The translations under genes and the position numbers were made by a program. From positions 1 to 64,000 of the forward strand of contig JAWLFE010000009.1 in NCBI GenBank assembly GCA_041685735.1: DNA of 64,000 nt, in the 5' to 3' direction. Of this stretch, positions 16,353 through 25,341 are shown piece after piece (positions within the stretch are counted from its first letter, which is position 1; the number at the start of each line of letters is the position of its first letter). The DNA is from CSSed11-175R1 sp041685735 (GTDB lineage: Bacteria > Actinomycetota > Nitriliruptoria > Nitriliruptorales > Nitriliruptoraceae). A model generated the notes under the pieces. The model was given only the letters and a program-made list of their open reading frames with translations. It was not told the origin of the DNA and ran no database searches.

Positions 16353-17699
16353 GTGGACAAGCAACAGGAGTACGTCCTCCGGACCGTGGAGGAACGTGAC
16401 GTCCGGTTCATCCGGCTCTGGTTCACCGATGTGCTCGGGTTCCTGAAGAGCGTCGCGATCACCGCCGCCGAACTCGAGAACGCCTTCACCGAGGGCATCG
16501 GGTTCGATGGCTCGTCGATCGACGGCTTCGCACGGGTCCAGGAAGCCGACATGCTGGTGGTGCCGGATGCCTCGACGTTCCAGGTGCTGCCGTGGCGCCC
16601 GGAGTCGCAGGGCGTGGCCCGCATGTTCTGCGACATCCTCACCCCGGATGGCCAACCGTTCGCGGCTGACCCGCGCCACGTGCTCAAGCGCACCCTGGAG
16701 CGCGCCGGTGAGATGGGTTTCACCTTCTACGTCCATCCGGAGATGGAGTTCTTCCTGTTCAAGAGCCAGGACGACCCCACGCCGCTGGACAACGGGTCGT
16801 ACTTCGACATGACGCCCCTGGACGTCCAGCAGGACTTCCGTCGCCAGGCCATCAACATGCTCGAGCGCATGGGCATCTCGGTCGAGTTCTCCCACCACGA
16901 GGTCGCGCCCTCGCAGCACGAGATCGACCTGCGGTTCGCCGATGCGCTGACCATGGCCGACAACATCATGACGTTCCGACTGGTCGTCAAGGAGACCGCG
17001 CTGCAACGGGGCATCTACGCCTCGTTCATGCCCAAGCCCATCGAGGGTGAGTGGGGCAACGCGATGCACCTGCACCTGTCGCTGTTCGAGGGTGACACCA
17101 ACGCCTTCCACGATCCGTCGGACGAGTACCGCCTGTCACCGATCGCCCGCATGTTCACCGCTGGCGTGCTGCGTCATGCCCGGGAGATCAGCGCGGTCAC
17201 CAACCAGTGGGTCAACTCCTACAAGCGTCTGACCGCACGGCTGCACGGCCCGTTGCCGTCCGGCGAGGCGCCCGTGTTCGTCACCTGGGGCCGATCCAAC
17301 CGCAGCGCCCTGATCCGCGTTCCGATGTACAAGCCGCGCAAGGGCGCCTCCACGCGCATCGAGTACCGCGCTCCGGATCCGTCCTGCAACCCCTACCTCG
17401 CCTTCGCCCTGATCCTGGCTGCGGGGCTCAAGGGCATCGAGGAGGAGTACGTCCTGCCAGAGGAATCCGAGGACAACGCCTTCGAACTCACCGCTGCGGA
17501 GCGGGCGGCCACCGGTATCGAGCGCCTCCCGTCGAGCCTCGGTGAAGCGCTGCAGATCATGGAGTCATCGGAACTGGTCGCCGAGACGCTCGGCGAGCAC
17601 CTGTTCTCCCACTTCCTCGCCAACAAGCGACGGGAGTGGGAGGAGTACTCCGCCCACGTCACGCCGTTCGAGATCGAGCGCTTCCTGCCGTTGCTGTGA
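16353..17699 (+). CDS. glnA: Glutamine synthetase type I, alpha-like (no adenylylation tyrosine motif)
   Basis: 448 residues from GTG 16353, with AGGAG six bases upstream. An in-frame ATG at 16122 would add a 77-residue acidic Pro/Asp-rich tail that the family does not need. GS motifs are GFDGSSIDGF, HPEMEFFLF, VEFSHHEVAPSQHEIDLRF, NAMHLHLSLF, NSYKRLTARLHG and the conserved APDPSCNPYLAFALIL. Where beta-type enzymes carry NLYDLPP, this one has EDNAFELTAAERAATGIERLP, so GlnE probably cannot modify it. glnE starts eight bases downstream. It corresponds in position to mycobacterial glnA2. Confidence 0.92.
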   Translation: MDKQQEYVLRTVEERDVRFIRLWFTDVLGFLKSVAITAAELENAFTEGIGFDGSSIDGFARVQEADMLVVPDASTFQVLPWRPESQGVARMFCDILTPDGQPFAADPRHVLKRTLERAGEMGFTFYVHPEMEFFLFKSQDDPTPLDNGSYFDMTPLDVQQDFRRQAINMLERMGISVEFSHHEVAPSQHEIDLRFADALTMADNIMTFRLVVKETALQRGIYASFMPKPIEGEWGNAMHLHLSLFEGDTNAFHDPSDEYRLSPIARMFTAGVLRHAREISAVTNQWVNSYKRLTARLHGPLPSGEAPVFVTWGRSNRSALIRVPMYKPRKGASTRIEYRAPDPSCNPYLAFALILAAGLKGIEEEYVLPEESEDNAFELTAAERAATGIERLPSSLGEALQIMESSELVAETLGEHLFSHFLANKRREWEEYSAHVTPFEIERFLPLL

Positions 17700-17706
17700 C
17701 GCGATC

Positions 17707-20700
17707 ATGAGCGCCCGACCGAGGTCCCTGCGCGCCCGGCTGGCCGCCGCGGGACTGGATCCCGACCGCGCCTGGCCGGAACTCAAGGCCGCCGGACTGC
17801 TCCCCGACGACGGCGAGGACATCCGTCACGGTCTCCTGCCGATGATCAGCGAGGCGACCGACCCGCAGGACGCCGTGTCGTGCATCACCGCGCTCGCCTC
17901 GGAACACCCCGGGTTGCTGGGGCGCGTGGCCGACGACCACGACTGGCTCGCCCGGGTGGTGGCGGTCGCGGGCGCCTCGCGCCCGCTCGGGGATCTGCTG
18001 GCACAGCATCCGGACGCGGTCGCTGCCTTGCGCACCCTGGATCGGGTGGACATCGACGCCACCGCAACGGCGGTCGCTGAGGCCGTCGGGGCCTCCGATG
18101 ATCCGCGGATCCAGTCCTCGGGCATCGCGGCGATCCGCCGCGCCGCGACCGCGGACATCGCCGCGCGCGACCTCACCGGCGTCGCCGGGGTCGAGGAGAT
18201 CGCCGACGAACTCGCGGGCCTGGCCCAGGGGGTGCTGGCCGGCACGTTGGAGGCGGTCCACGAGCAGGTCGCGGGCGCGGATCGCTCGGTGCGGATCGCG
18301 GTCATCGGGATGGGCAAGCTCGGTGGACTCGAGCTCAACTACGTCTCGGACGTCGATGTCGTGTTCGTCCACGAGCCGCTCGACGGCGTGGATGAATCGG
18401 TCGCGGCCCACGAGGCCACCGAGGTGCTCACCACGTTGCTGGAACTGCTGAACGCGTCCACCACGATGGGCCGTGCCTACGAGGTGGATCCCACCCTGCG
18501 ACCCGAAGGTCGCACCGGAGCGCTCTCCCGCACGGTCTCGTCCTTCGTGGCCTACTGGGAACGGTGGGCCAAGACCTGGGAGTTCCAGGCCCTGATCAAG
18601 GCACGCCCGGTCGCCGGTGACCTCGACCTGGGCGAACGCTGGCTGCGGGCCGCGGAACCGTTCGTCTGGCCCGACGAGCTGGATCCCGAGGTGATCGCCG
18701 AGATCCGGCAGATGAAGGCGAGGATCGAGACCAAGCCGGAGGTGGTGCGTCACGGTGGACGCCAGGTCAAGCTCGGTCCGGGAGGGATCCGTGACATCGA
18801 GTTCGCCGTGCAGTTGCTCCAGCTCGTGCACGGACGGGGGGACCGGTCGCTGCGCCTGACCGGAACACTGCCGGCCCTGGCGGCGCTGGTGGCCAACGGC
18901 TACGTCGACGACGAGGACGCGCAGCCGTTCGCGGCGGCCTACCGCCAGCTGCGCACGATCGAACACCGCCTCCAGCTGGCACACGAGCGACGGACCCACA
19001 CCATCCCCAAGGATGACGCCAACCAGGAGTGGTTGGCGCGGTCGCTCGGCTACCGACCCGACGGTGATCAGGCAGCGCGCGTCGCGTTCCTCCGCGATCT
19101 CACGCGGGTCCAGGGCGAGGTGCGCGAACTGCACGCCAAACTGTTCTACCGCCCGCTGCTGGAGGCCTACGCCGAGGTGCCGACGACCACCACGGGCGTC
19201 AGCGTGCCGGGCGAGGTCACCGCCATGGGTGCGACGGCCGCCCAGGAGCGGCTGGAGGCGCTCGGCTTCCGGGACGGCGCCGCCGCGCTGCGCGACCTGG
19301 GGTCCCTGACAGCCGGACTCTCCCGACGGGCACGCACGGTGCGCGCGGTCCTCCCGGCGATCCTCGACGTCCTGCAGGACACGCCCGACCCGGACCGTGG
19401 TCTGTCGTCGTTCCGCGACCTCGTCGAGGCGCAGGGTGACCGTGGCGAGCTGCTGTCACACCTCCGCGACCACCCGCCTGCGTCCGAACTGCTCGGACGT
19501 GTCCTCGGCACCAGCCGGGTCGCCGGTGAGCTGCTCGTCGGCCAACCGCAGGGCATCGAATGGCTGCAGGACGACGGCCTGCGTGACCACGCGCGCGATC
19601 GTGACGAGCTGGTCAAGATGGCCGTGGCCCGGTTGCACTGGCAGGACACCGACGCCGCGCTGCGCCGCTTCAAACGGCTGGAGCTGCTACGGATCGTGCT
19701 GCGCGACCTGTCCGGTGCCGCGGGGATCGGTGGTGTCGGTCAGGAGTTGACCGCGCTCGGCGAGGCCTGTCTGGTCGCCGCGCTCCGTGCCGAGTTGCGG
19801 GCACAGGCACGTCGGCTGGAGCTGGATTCTCCGGACGAGCTGCCGGTGAGCATCGCGATCATCGGCATGGGCAAACTCGGTGGGCGCGAGCTGAACTACG
19901 TCTCCGACCTCGACGTGCTGTTCGTCCATGAGATCGTCCCCGGTCCCGGCGACGAACAGCAGTCCACCAGGCTGGCCATGGACATCGTCGGCAACGTCAT
20001 GCGATCCCTGTCGGCCATCACCGCCGAGGGCACCGCCTTCGAGGTGGACGCCGACCTGCGTCCAGAGGGGCGCTCCGGACCGCTGTCCCGGTCGCTCGAG
20101 TCCTACCAGGGGTACTGGGACCGGTGGTCCGACCCGTGGGAACACCAGGCGTTGCTCAAGGCCCGGCACGTCGCCGGGGACCGCGACCTCGGGCAGCGGT
20201 TCGTCGAGGTGGCCCGCGACCTCGCGTACCCGACCGAGAACCCGGATGCGGTCCTCGCACCGATGCGCCGGATGAAGGCGCGGATCGAGAAGGAGCGCAT
20301 CCCCCGACGCATCCCCGCCGAGCGACACCTGAAGCTCGGGCCGGGTGGGTTGTCGGATGTCGAGTGGACCGTGCAACTGCTGCTGCAGGCCAACGGTGGC
20401 AGGGTCCGCTCGATCCGATCGACCTCCACGATGGAGGCACTCGACGCCCTCCAGGACGCATCCGTGATCGGTCACCAGGATGCCGTGTGGCTGCGCGACA
20501 GCTACCGCTTCCTGTCGGAGTTGCGCAACCGCCTCTACCTGCTGCGCCACCGGGACGTGGATGTCATGCCCTCGGCCCCATCCGACCTCGAGAAGCTGGC
20601 CCGATCCATGGGCTATGGCCGGGGGCGCTGGCAGGAACTGGAGGAGGATCGGCTGCGGCATGCCCGACACGTCCGACGGGTCTGTGAGCGCGTGTTCTAC

Positions 20701-20736
20701 GGCATCCAACCGGGAACGAACGCCGGGGGCTGGTGA
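17707..20736 (+). CDS. glnE: Glutamine synthetase adenylyltransferase / adenylyl-removing enzyme
   Basis: 1009 residues from ATG 17707, within the usual ~950-1000 range. Two nucleotidyltransferase domains each carry the signature IGMGKLGG-x-ELNYVSD-x-D-x-x-FV: near residue 200 (deadenylylation side in characterised enzymes) and near residue 720 (adenylylation side). Each is followed by a GlnD_UR_UTase-like helical segment (KLGPGGIRDIEFAVQLLQL, KLGPGGLSDVEWTVQLLLQ). It adds AMP to, or removes it from, the tyrosine of beta-type glutamine synthetase, encoded 5 kb away at 25342-26775. It is probably co-transcribed with the alpha-type synthetase. Confidence 0.96.
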   Translation: MSARPRSLRARLAAAGLDPDRAWPELKAAGLLPDDGEDIRHGLLPMISEATDPQDAVSCITALASEHPGLLGRVADDHDWLARVVAVAGASRPLGDLLAQHPDAVAALRTLDRVDIDATATAVAEAVGASDDPRIQSSGIAAIRRAATADIAARDLTGVAGVEEIADELAGLAQGVLAGTLEAVHEQVAGADRSVRIAVIGMGKLGGLELNYVSDVDVVFVHEPLDGVDESVAAHEATEVLTTLLELLNASTTMGRAYEVDPTLRPEGRTGALSRTVSSFVAYWERWAKTWEFQALIKARPVAGDLDLGERWLRAAEPFVWPDELDPEVIAEIRQMKARIETKPEVVRHGGRQVKLGPGGIRDIEFAVQLLQLVHGRGDRSLRLTGTLPALAALVANGYVDDEDAQPFAAAYRQLRTIEHRLQLAHERRTHTIPKDDANQEWLARSLGYRPDGDQAARVAFLRDLTRVQGEVRELHAKLFYRPLLEAYAEVPTTTTGVSVPGEVTAMGATAAQERLEALGFRDGAAALRDLGSLTAGLSRRARTVRAVLPAILDVLQDTPDPDRGLSSFRDLVEAQGDRGELLSHLRDHPPASELLGRVLGTSRVAGELLVGQPQGIEWLQDDGLRDHARDRDELVKMAVARLHWQDTDAALRRFKRLELLRIVLRDLSGAAGIGGVGQELTALGEACLVAALRAELRAQARRLELDSPDELPVSIAIIGMGKLGGRELNYVSDLDVLFVHEIVPGPGDEQQSTRLAMDIVGNVMRSLSAITAEGTAFEVDADLRPEGRSGPLSRSLESYQGYWDRWSDPWEHQALLKARHVAGDRDLGQRFVEVARDLAYPTENPDAVLAPMRRMKARIEKERIPRRIPAERHLKLGPGGLSDVEWTVQLLLQANGGRVRSIRSTSTMEALDALQDASVIGHQDAVWLRDSYRFLSELRNRLYLLRHRDVDVMPSAPSDLEKLARSMGYGRGRWQELEEDRLRHARHVRRVCERVFYGIQPGTNAGGW

Positions 20737-20765
20737 CCGCCGCGCTCACGTCGCGCGCAGGTCCC

Positions 20766-22430
20766 TCACAGTACGAGTTCCCGGAGGTGGTCGAGGCCGA
20801 TCGGCCCGGACCCGAGGACGTCGGCGTGGAAGGTCTTCAGGTCGAACCCGGCCCCATCCCGCTCGCGGCGTCGCTCCCGGAGCCGCAGGATCTCACGCTG
20901 ACCGATCGCGTAGCTGATGGCCTGGCCAGGCCAGCCGAGGTAGCGGGTCACCTCGCTGACCGCGTAGTCCTCGTCCAGCCCGCCGAGGTCGGTCAGCGCA
21001 GCCACGGCCAGCTCGAAGGTCCAGGCTGCACCGGGCGCCAGCGGTGCGTCGGACGGGATCCGTCGTTGCAGGTGCAGGCCGATGTCGATCACGACCCGTA
21101 GGACACGCAGGAGCGAGGAGGTCAGGTATCCGAGTTCGTACGCCGGCCGTTCCAGGAAGCCGAGTTCGTCCATCAGGGTCTCGGTGTACAGCGCCCAACC
21201 CTCGCCGTAGCCCGGGTTCCAGATCAGCAACCGGTGGGCCCGTGACAGCCGATCGGCATGCATGACCTGCAGGCCGATCTGCAGGTGGTGTCCCGGGAAC
21301 CCTTCGTGATAGGCGGTGGAGACCTCCTCGAACAGCGGCACGGCCGTGCGCTCGCCGAGCGACCACCAGATCGATCCGGGCCGGGTCAGGTCCTCGCTCG
21401 GTCCGACGTAGTAGGCGCCCAGCGCGCCACCGGGTGGTGCCAGCTTCACCTCGACGTGCCGGATCGGCGGTGGGACGTCGAAGTGCTCACCCGACAGTGA
21501 CGCCAGGGCGATGGACTGGCGCTCCTGCATCAGGTCACGGAACCGTTCTGGGGACGGGGCCGCTTCGGCGGGGTCGGTCCGCAGGCGCTCCAGGACCGCG
21601 GCCAGGGTGGCGTCCGGGTCGATGCGGGCGGCCACCGACCCGGCACGATCCAGCAGGGCGGCGAGCTCCTCCCAGGCCCAGTCGTAGGCCTCCGCGACGT
21701 CGAGGTCGGTCCCGAGCAGCCCCTGCAGCGCCCGCTGGTAGCGCTCCGGTCCGACGGCATCGGCCCGGGGTGCTGCTGGCAGGTAGACCTGCTCGAGCCA
21801 GTCGGCGGTGGACGCGGCTGCCTGCCGCAGCGCGGGCAGGCTGTGGGCGATCCGCTCGACCAGGTGGGGCGCCTCCCGGCGCAGCCGATCGGCCCGGCGA
21901 GGGAACGCGCCGTCGTCTGCGACCGCGTCCCGGAGTTGCCCGGCGACGCTGAGGACCTGGCGGCGGGCGGCTATCGCGCCACGATCCATGCCTGCTCCCA
22001 GGCGTCGCTGCCAGGCAGCCAGCGCGCCGGGCACCGTCTCCAGGCGCTGTGTGAGTGCTTCCTGGCCCTCCGGGGTGGAGGCGTCCTGCACCTCGAGGAT
22101 GTCGCGCAGTGCCGGCACGGTTGAGGCGATGTGGCTGACGTCCCGGAACGGTTCAGCGTGGGCGTGCTCGTCGAGCCGTGGGTCGAGGTGATCACGCAGT
22201 GCACGGATCGCAAGTCGCTCGTCGGCGTTGCGTGGCGCGGGCAGTCCGGCGAGCTCGGCCCGCGTGCGCTGCAGGAGGTCCGCTTCCGCGGCGACGCCAT
22301 CGGGGCCGAGGTCGCCCCAGCGGTGATCGTGGCCGCCCACGCCCATGTAGGTGGCGGCCATCGGGGCGAGCGCGGCGGTCTCGTCCACGAACCGGTCGGC
22401 GAGGCCGAAGACGGGGTGATCGGTCGTCAC
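20766..22430 (-). CDS. DUF885-family protein, putative zinc peptidase
   Basis: 554 residues from GTG 22430, five bases after GAGGA. DUF885 proteins have a long helical fold related to M32/M3-type gluzincins. Here the zinc site is readable as HEGFPGHHLQ (an HExxxH-type motif) with GEGWALYTETLMDEL as the downstream glutamate motif. There is no signal peptide, so it is cytoplasmic. The substrate is unknown; carboxypeptidase-like activity is plausible. It converges on glnE with a 29-base gap lacking a clear hairpin. Confidence 0.8.
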   Translation of the reverse strand: MTTDHPVFGLADRFVDETAALAPMAATYMGVGGHDHRWGDLGPDGVAAEADLLQRTRAELAGLPAPRNADERLAIRALRDHLDPRLDEHAHAEPFRDVSHIASTVPALRDILEVQDASTPEGQEALTQRLETVPGALAAWQRRLGAGMDRGAIAARRQVLSVAGQLRDAVADDGAFPRRADRLRREAPHLVERIAHSLPALRQAAASTADWLEQVYLPAAPRADAVGPERYQRALQGLLGTDLDVAEAYDWAWEELAALLDRAGSVAARIDPDATLAAVLERLRTDPAEAAPSPERFRDLMQERQSIALASLSGEHFDVPPPIRHVEVKLAPPGGALGAYYVGPSEDLTRPGSIWWSLGERTAVPLFEEVSTAYHEGFPGHHLQIGLQVMHADRLSRAHRLLIWNPGYGEGWALYTETLMDELGFLERPAYELGYLTSSLLRVLRVVIDIGLHLQRRIPSDAPLAPGAAWTFELAVAALTDLGGLDEDYAVSEVTRYLGWPGQAISYAIGQREILRLRERRRERDGAGFDLKTFHADVLGSGPIGLDHLRELVL

Positions 22431-22550
22431 GGGGTTCCTCGGGGCGGGGGGCGGCGATCCGGGCTGCGGAACCCTAACCCGAGGCCCGGGCCGCGACGTC
22501 AGGAGGCGTCGGTGGGAGCGCGTAGGCTGCGCGCGTCGAAAGGTGTGACG

Positions 22551-23489
22551 GTGTGGCGTGAGGGATACGTCTCCGGCGGGAAGACGCGGTTCTTCGTCCG
22601 TGCGCTCGGATCGCCATCCTGGGATGTCCCCGATGGTGAGACACCCCGCGACGACCTCATCGTCCTGCTGCACGGCTGGCCCGAGGACGGCTCATCGTGG
22701 CACCTGGTCGCGCCGACGCTCGTCGAGGCCGGCTACCGCGTGGTGTGTCCGGACCTGAAGGGGTTCGGCCGCTCCGATGCCCCGCGCCACGGCTACGACC
22801 CGGAGACGCTCGCGGACGAGATCGCACAGTTGATCCGTGGGCTGCACGCTCGCCGTGCCGTGGTGGTCGGCCATGACTGGGGGGGTGCGGTCGCGTTGTC
22901 GACGGCCTTCCGTCATCCGGGTCGGGTGCGGGCCCTGGGGGTCGCCTCGTCTCCCTTCCGGCAGGTCGATCTCCGGGCCGCCTGGCACATCCCGTTGCTC
23001 AACGTCCCGCTGGCACCGCAGGTGGCCTTCCGGCTCGCGGGCGGGCCGCTCACGCGCGGCGCGATCCGGTACTCCGCGGTGGTCAAGGATCCCTTCACGC
23101 CGGAGGCCATGGAGCGCTACGTCGCTGCGGTGACCGCGGATCCGGCCGCGTGGCTGGCCTACTACCGGACCCTGTCACGCCGCGCGGTCGTGGATGTCGC
23201 CCTGCGTCGTCTGCGGCGGACCGCACCCTTCCTGCGCAGCCCCGAGGGCCCCCATCGCCTGCGGGTCCCGGCCATGGTGCTCTGGGGCGAACAGGACCGG
23301 GTGACCCCGTTCCACCTCGCCTCGAAGGTGGCCCGCGACCTGGACGCCACGCTCGTCGGTATCCCCGAGGTCGGCCACTTCGTGCACGAGGAGGCACCGG
23401 AGATCGTTGCGGACACCGTCCTGCAGTTGACCCACGCCGCAGATGTCGCGGAGGAGGCCGCCCGGCAACGCTCGGAGGACCAGACGTGA
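22551..23489 (+). CDS. Alpha/beta hydrolase with aspartate nucleophile (epoxide hydrolase/dehalogenase-like)
   Basis: 312 residues from GTG 22551, with GAAAGG seven bases upstream. It has the oxyanion motif LLHGWPEDGSSWH, the nucleophile elbow VVGHDWGGAVAL (Asp ~109 in place of Ser), the acid loop LWGEQDRVTPF and His in EVGHFVHEE. An Asp nucleophile points to epoxide hydrolase or haloalkane/fluoroacetate dehalogenase chemistry. The cap region (~140-225) would decide but is not diagnostic to me. The stop overlaps the next gene as GTGA. Confidence 0.82.
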   Translation: MWREGYVSGGKTRFFVRALGSPSWDVPDGETPRDDLIVLLHGWPEDGSSWHLVAPTLVEAGYRVVCPDLKGFGRSDAPRHGYDPETLADEIAQLIRGLHARRAVVVGHDWGGAVALSTAFRHPGRVRALGVASSPFRQVDLRAAWHIPLLNVPLAPQVAFRLAGGPLTRGAIRYSAVVKDPFTPEAMERYVAAVTADPAAWLAYYRTLSRRAVVDVALRRLRRTAPFLRSPEGPHRLRVPAMVLWGEQDRVTPFHLASKVARDLDATLVGIPEVGHFVHEEAPEIVADTVLQLTHAADVAEEAARQRSEDQT

Positions 23490-24067
23490 GGATCGCCATC
23501 CACGTGTTCGAGGGCGCGGAGGAGCTCGATTGGGCGGGTCCCTGGGAGGTCCTGGCGTTCTGGGCCCACGGGTTCGACGATGACGTGCAGGTCGTCACCG
23601 TCTCTGACGTACCCGGGCCGGTGACCTGCGCCAAGGGGTTGCGGGTGCTCACCGATCACACCTGGGAGGACCTCGGTCCGATCGACGTGCTGCTCTATCC
23701 CGGCGGACGCGGGACCAGGCAGCACATCGGGGACGTCGCGATCCAGGAGCGGCTCCGGGCCTTCCACGACGCCGGCACGCTGATGATGAGCGTGTGTACC
23801 GGCTCGCTCGTCTACGCCGATGCCGGTCTTCTGGATGGCCGGCCCGCCACCACCCACTGGTCGACGCTGGACCGCCTCGCGGAACTGGGCACCGACATCG
23901 AGGTACGTCCCGACGACCGGTTCGTGGACACCGGGCGGTTGATCACGGCGGCTGGGGTCTCCGCGGGCATCGATGCGGCGCTGCACCTGGTCGCGCGCCT
24001 GTCCTCGGTCGAGCGGGCCCGCGAGGTCCGGCGCGGGATCCAGTACGACCCGGAGCCGCCGGTGTGA
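23486..24067 (+). CDS. DJ-1/PfpI family protein (isonitrile hydratase-like)
   Basis: 193 residues from GTG 23486, overlapping the hydrolase stop. The DJ-1 fold motifs are IAIHVFEGAEELDWAGPWEVL, DVLLYPGGRGTR and the nucleophile elbow MMSVCTGSLVYADAGLLDG with its cysteine, followed by TTHW and FVDTGRLITAAGVSAGIDAALHLV. This set resembles isonitrile hydratase/GATase1-like AraC-type domains without the HTH. The physiological substrate is unknown. It is the middle gene of a coupled three-gene run. Confidence 0.85.
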   Translation: MRIAIHVFEGAEELDWAGPWEVLAFWAHGFDDDVQVVTVSDVPGPVTCAKGLRVLTDHTWEDLGPIDVLLYPGGRGTRQHIGDVAIQERLRAFHDAGTLMMSVCTGSLVYADAGLLDGRPATTHWSTLDRLAELGTDIEVRPDDRFVDTGRLITAAGVSAGIDAALHLVARLSSVERAREVRRGIQYDPEPPV

Positions 24068-24753
24068 CCGGCCCCTCCCTGCCACGCGGCGTCGTGTTCG
24101 ACTGCGATGGCACGATCGCTGACACGGAGTCGTTGTCCAACCGTGCCTGGCGTCGGACCCTCGCGACCTACGGCTACGCGCCGACCGACGACGACTTCGC
24201 GGCGGTCATCGGGCATCCGTTCCCGCAGAACTGGACCTACTTCTCCGAACGTGCCGATCTGGGTGACGAGGGCCGGTTCCGGACGTCGCTGCGCGAGCGC
24301 TTCATCGATCTGTTCGACCGTGAACTGGTGCTGTACCCGGACGCCATCGCAACGATCGGGCAGCTGCACCGTGCCGGGGTTCCGATCGCCGTGGCGTCGT
24401 CGTCCAGCCACCAGCACGTCGAGCGGGTGCTGGAGCGGGGTGGTGTGACCTCGATGGTCCGGGCGATCGTCGGGGCGGATGACGTGGACCGGCACAAGCC
24501 CGACCCGCAGCCCTACCGGAAGGCTGCGGACCTGATCGGGGTTGCCGCCCCTGACTGTGCGGCCGTCGAGGACACCGCGGTCGGCCTGACTGCCGCGAAC
24601 GGCGCCGGGATGTTCACCGTCGGGATCGTCCGCACGCACGGCAGCGACGACGGTCTGGCGTCCGCGGACCGGGTCGTGCACGAACTGACCCCCGACGTGC
24701 TGCGACCCGACGCAGACGGTCACCTCGGGGGAACCACCTCGACGAGGAGTTGA
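24064..24753 (+). CDS. HAD-superfamily phosphatase (beta-phosphoglucomutase-like)
   Basis: 229 residues from GTG 24064, overlapping the upstream stop as GTGA. All HAD motifs are present: motif I VVFDCDGTIADTES, motif II VASSSSHQHV, the lysine in HKPDPQPY and motif IV VEDTAVGLTAANGAGM. A small helical cap sits between motifs I and II. The class dephosphorylates sugar phosphates or mononucleotides; the exact substrate cannot be read. DoxX follows two bases downstream. Confidence 0.86.
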   Translation: MTGPSLPRGVVFDCDGTIADTESLSNRAWRRTLATYGYAPTDDDFAAVIGHPFPQNWTYFSERADLGDEGRFRTSLRERFIDLFDRELVLYPDAIATIGQLHRAGVPIAVASSSSHQHVERVLERGGVTSMVRAIVGADDVDRHKPDPQPYRKAADLIGVAAPDCAAVEDTAVGLTAANGAGMFTVGIVRTHGSDDGLASADRVVHELTPDVLRPDADGHLGGTTSTRS

Positions 24754-24755
24754 TC

Positions 24756-25262
24756 ATGGAGGCCATCGACCTGGGGCTGCTGGTCCTGCGCGTGCTGGTC
24801 GGGGTCACGTTCTCCCTGCACGGGTTCCAGAAGCTGTTCGGTTGGTTCGGCGGGGGAGGGTTGTCGGGAACCGCGTCGTGGTTCCGATCGATCGGGTTCG
24901 GCGACGGCCGTCTCGCTGCGGCGATGGCCGGTGGCAGCGAGGTCGCCGGAGGGCTCGGCCTGGCGGCCGGACTGCTCACACCGTTCGCTGCGGCGGCGAT
25001 GATCGGGACGATGACCACGGCGGCGTTCGTGAACAACGCGTCCAAGGGCTTCTGGTCCGCCGGCAACGGGTGGGAGCTCAACGGCTACCTGATCGTGATC
25101 CCGTTCGCGGTCGCGATCACCGGGCCCGGTGCCTACTCGCTGGACGCGGCGCTCGGGCTCGAGGTGCTGTGGGGCCCGGTGCCGGCCGCCATCGCGCTGG
25201 TGGTCGGTGTCGCGGGTGGCTGGCTGCGCTGGACGACGCGAACCCCGCCGGTCGAGGACTGA
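24756..25262 (+). CDS. DoxX family membrane protein
   Basis: 168 residues from ATG 24756, six bases after GAGGAG; TTG 24750 is in frame but abuts the SD. Four membrane helices are visible, with the DoxX N-terminal motif LLVLRVLVGVTFSLHGFQKLFGWFGG. The family includes subunits of redox/thiol complexes, but the role of this copy is unknown. It ends the hydrolase/DJ-1/HAD/DoxX run, just before a strong terminator. Confidence 0.85.
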   Translation: MEAIDLGLLVLRVLVGVTFSLHGFQKLFGWFGGGGLSGTASWFRSIGFGDGRLAAAMAGGSEVAGGLGLAAGLLTPFAAAAMIGTMTTAAFVNNASKGFWSAGNGWELNGYLIVIPFAVAITGPGAYSLDAALGLEVLWGPVPAAIALVVGVAGGWLRWTTRTPPVED

Positions 25263-25284
25263 GCACGCGGTCGCCCGGCACGAC

Positions 25285-25321
25285 GAGGACCGGGCGCGCC
25301 TCGCGGCGGCGCCCGGTCCTC
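25285..25321. terminator. Perfect 13-bp hairpin between convergent doxX and glnA
   Basis: The arms gaggaccgggcgc (25285-25297) and gcgcccggtcctc (25309-25321) enclose an 11-base loop. The hairpin sits in the 79-base gap between the DoxX stop and the glnA stop, so it can serve both directions. Confidence 0.8.
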
Positions 25322-25341
25322 GGGTGGTCGTCCTGGTCGGC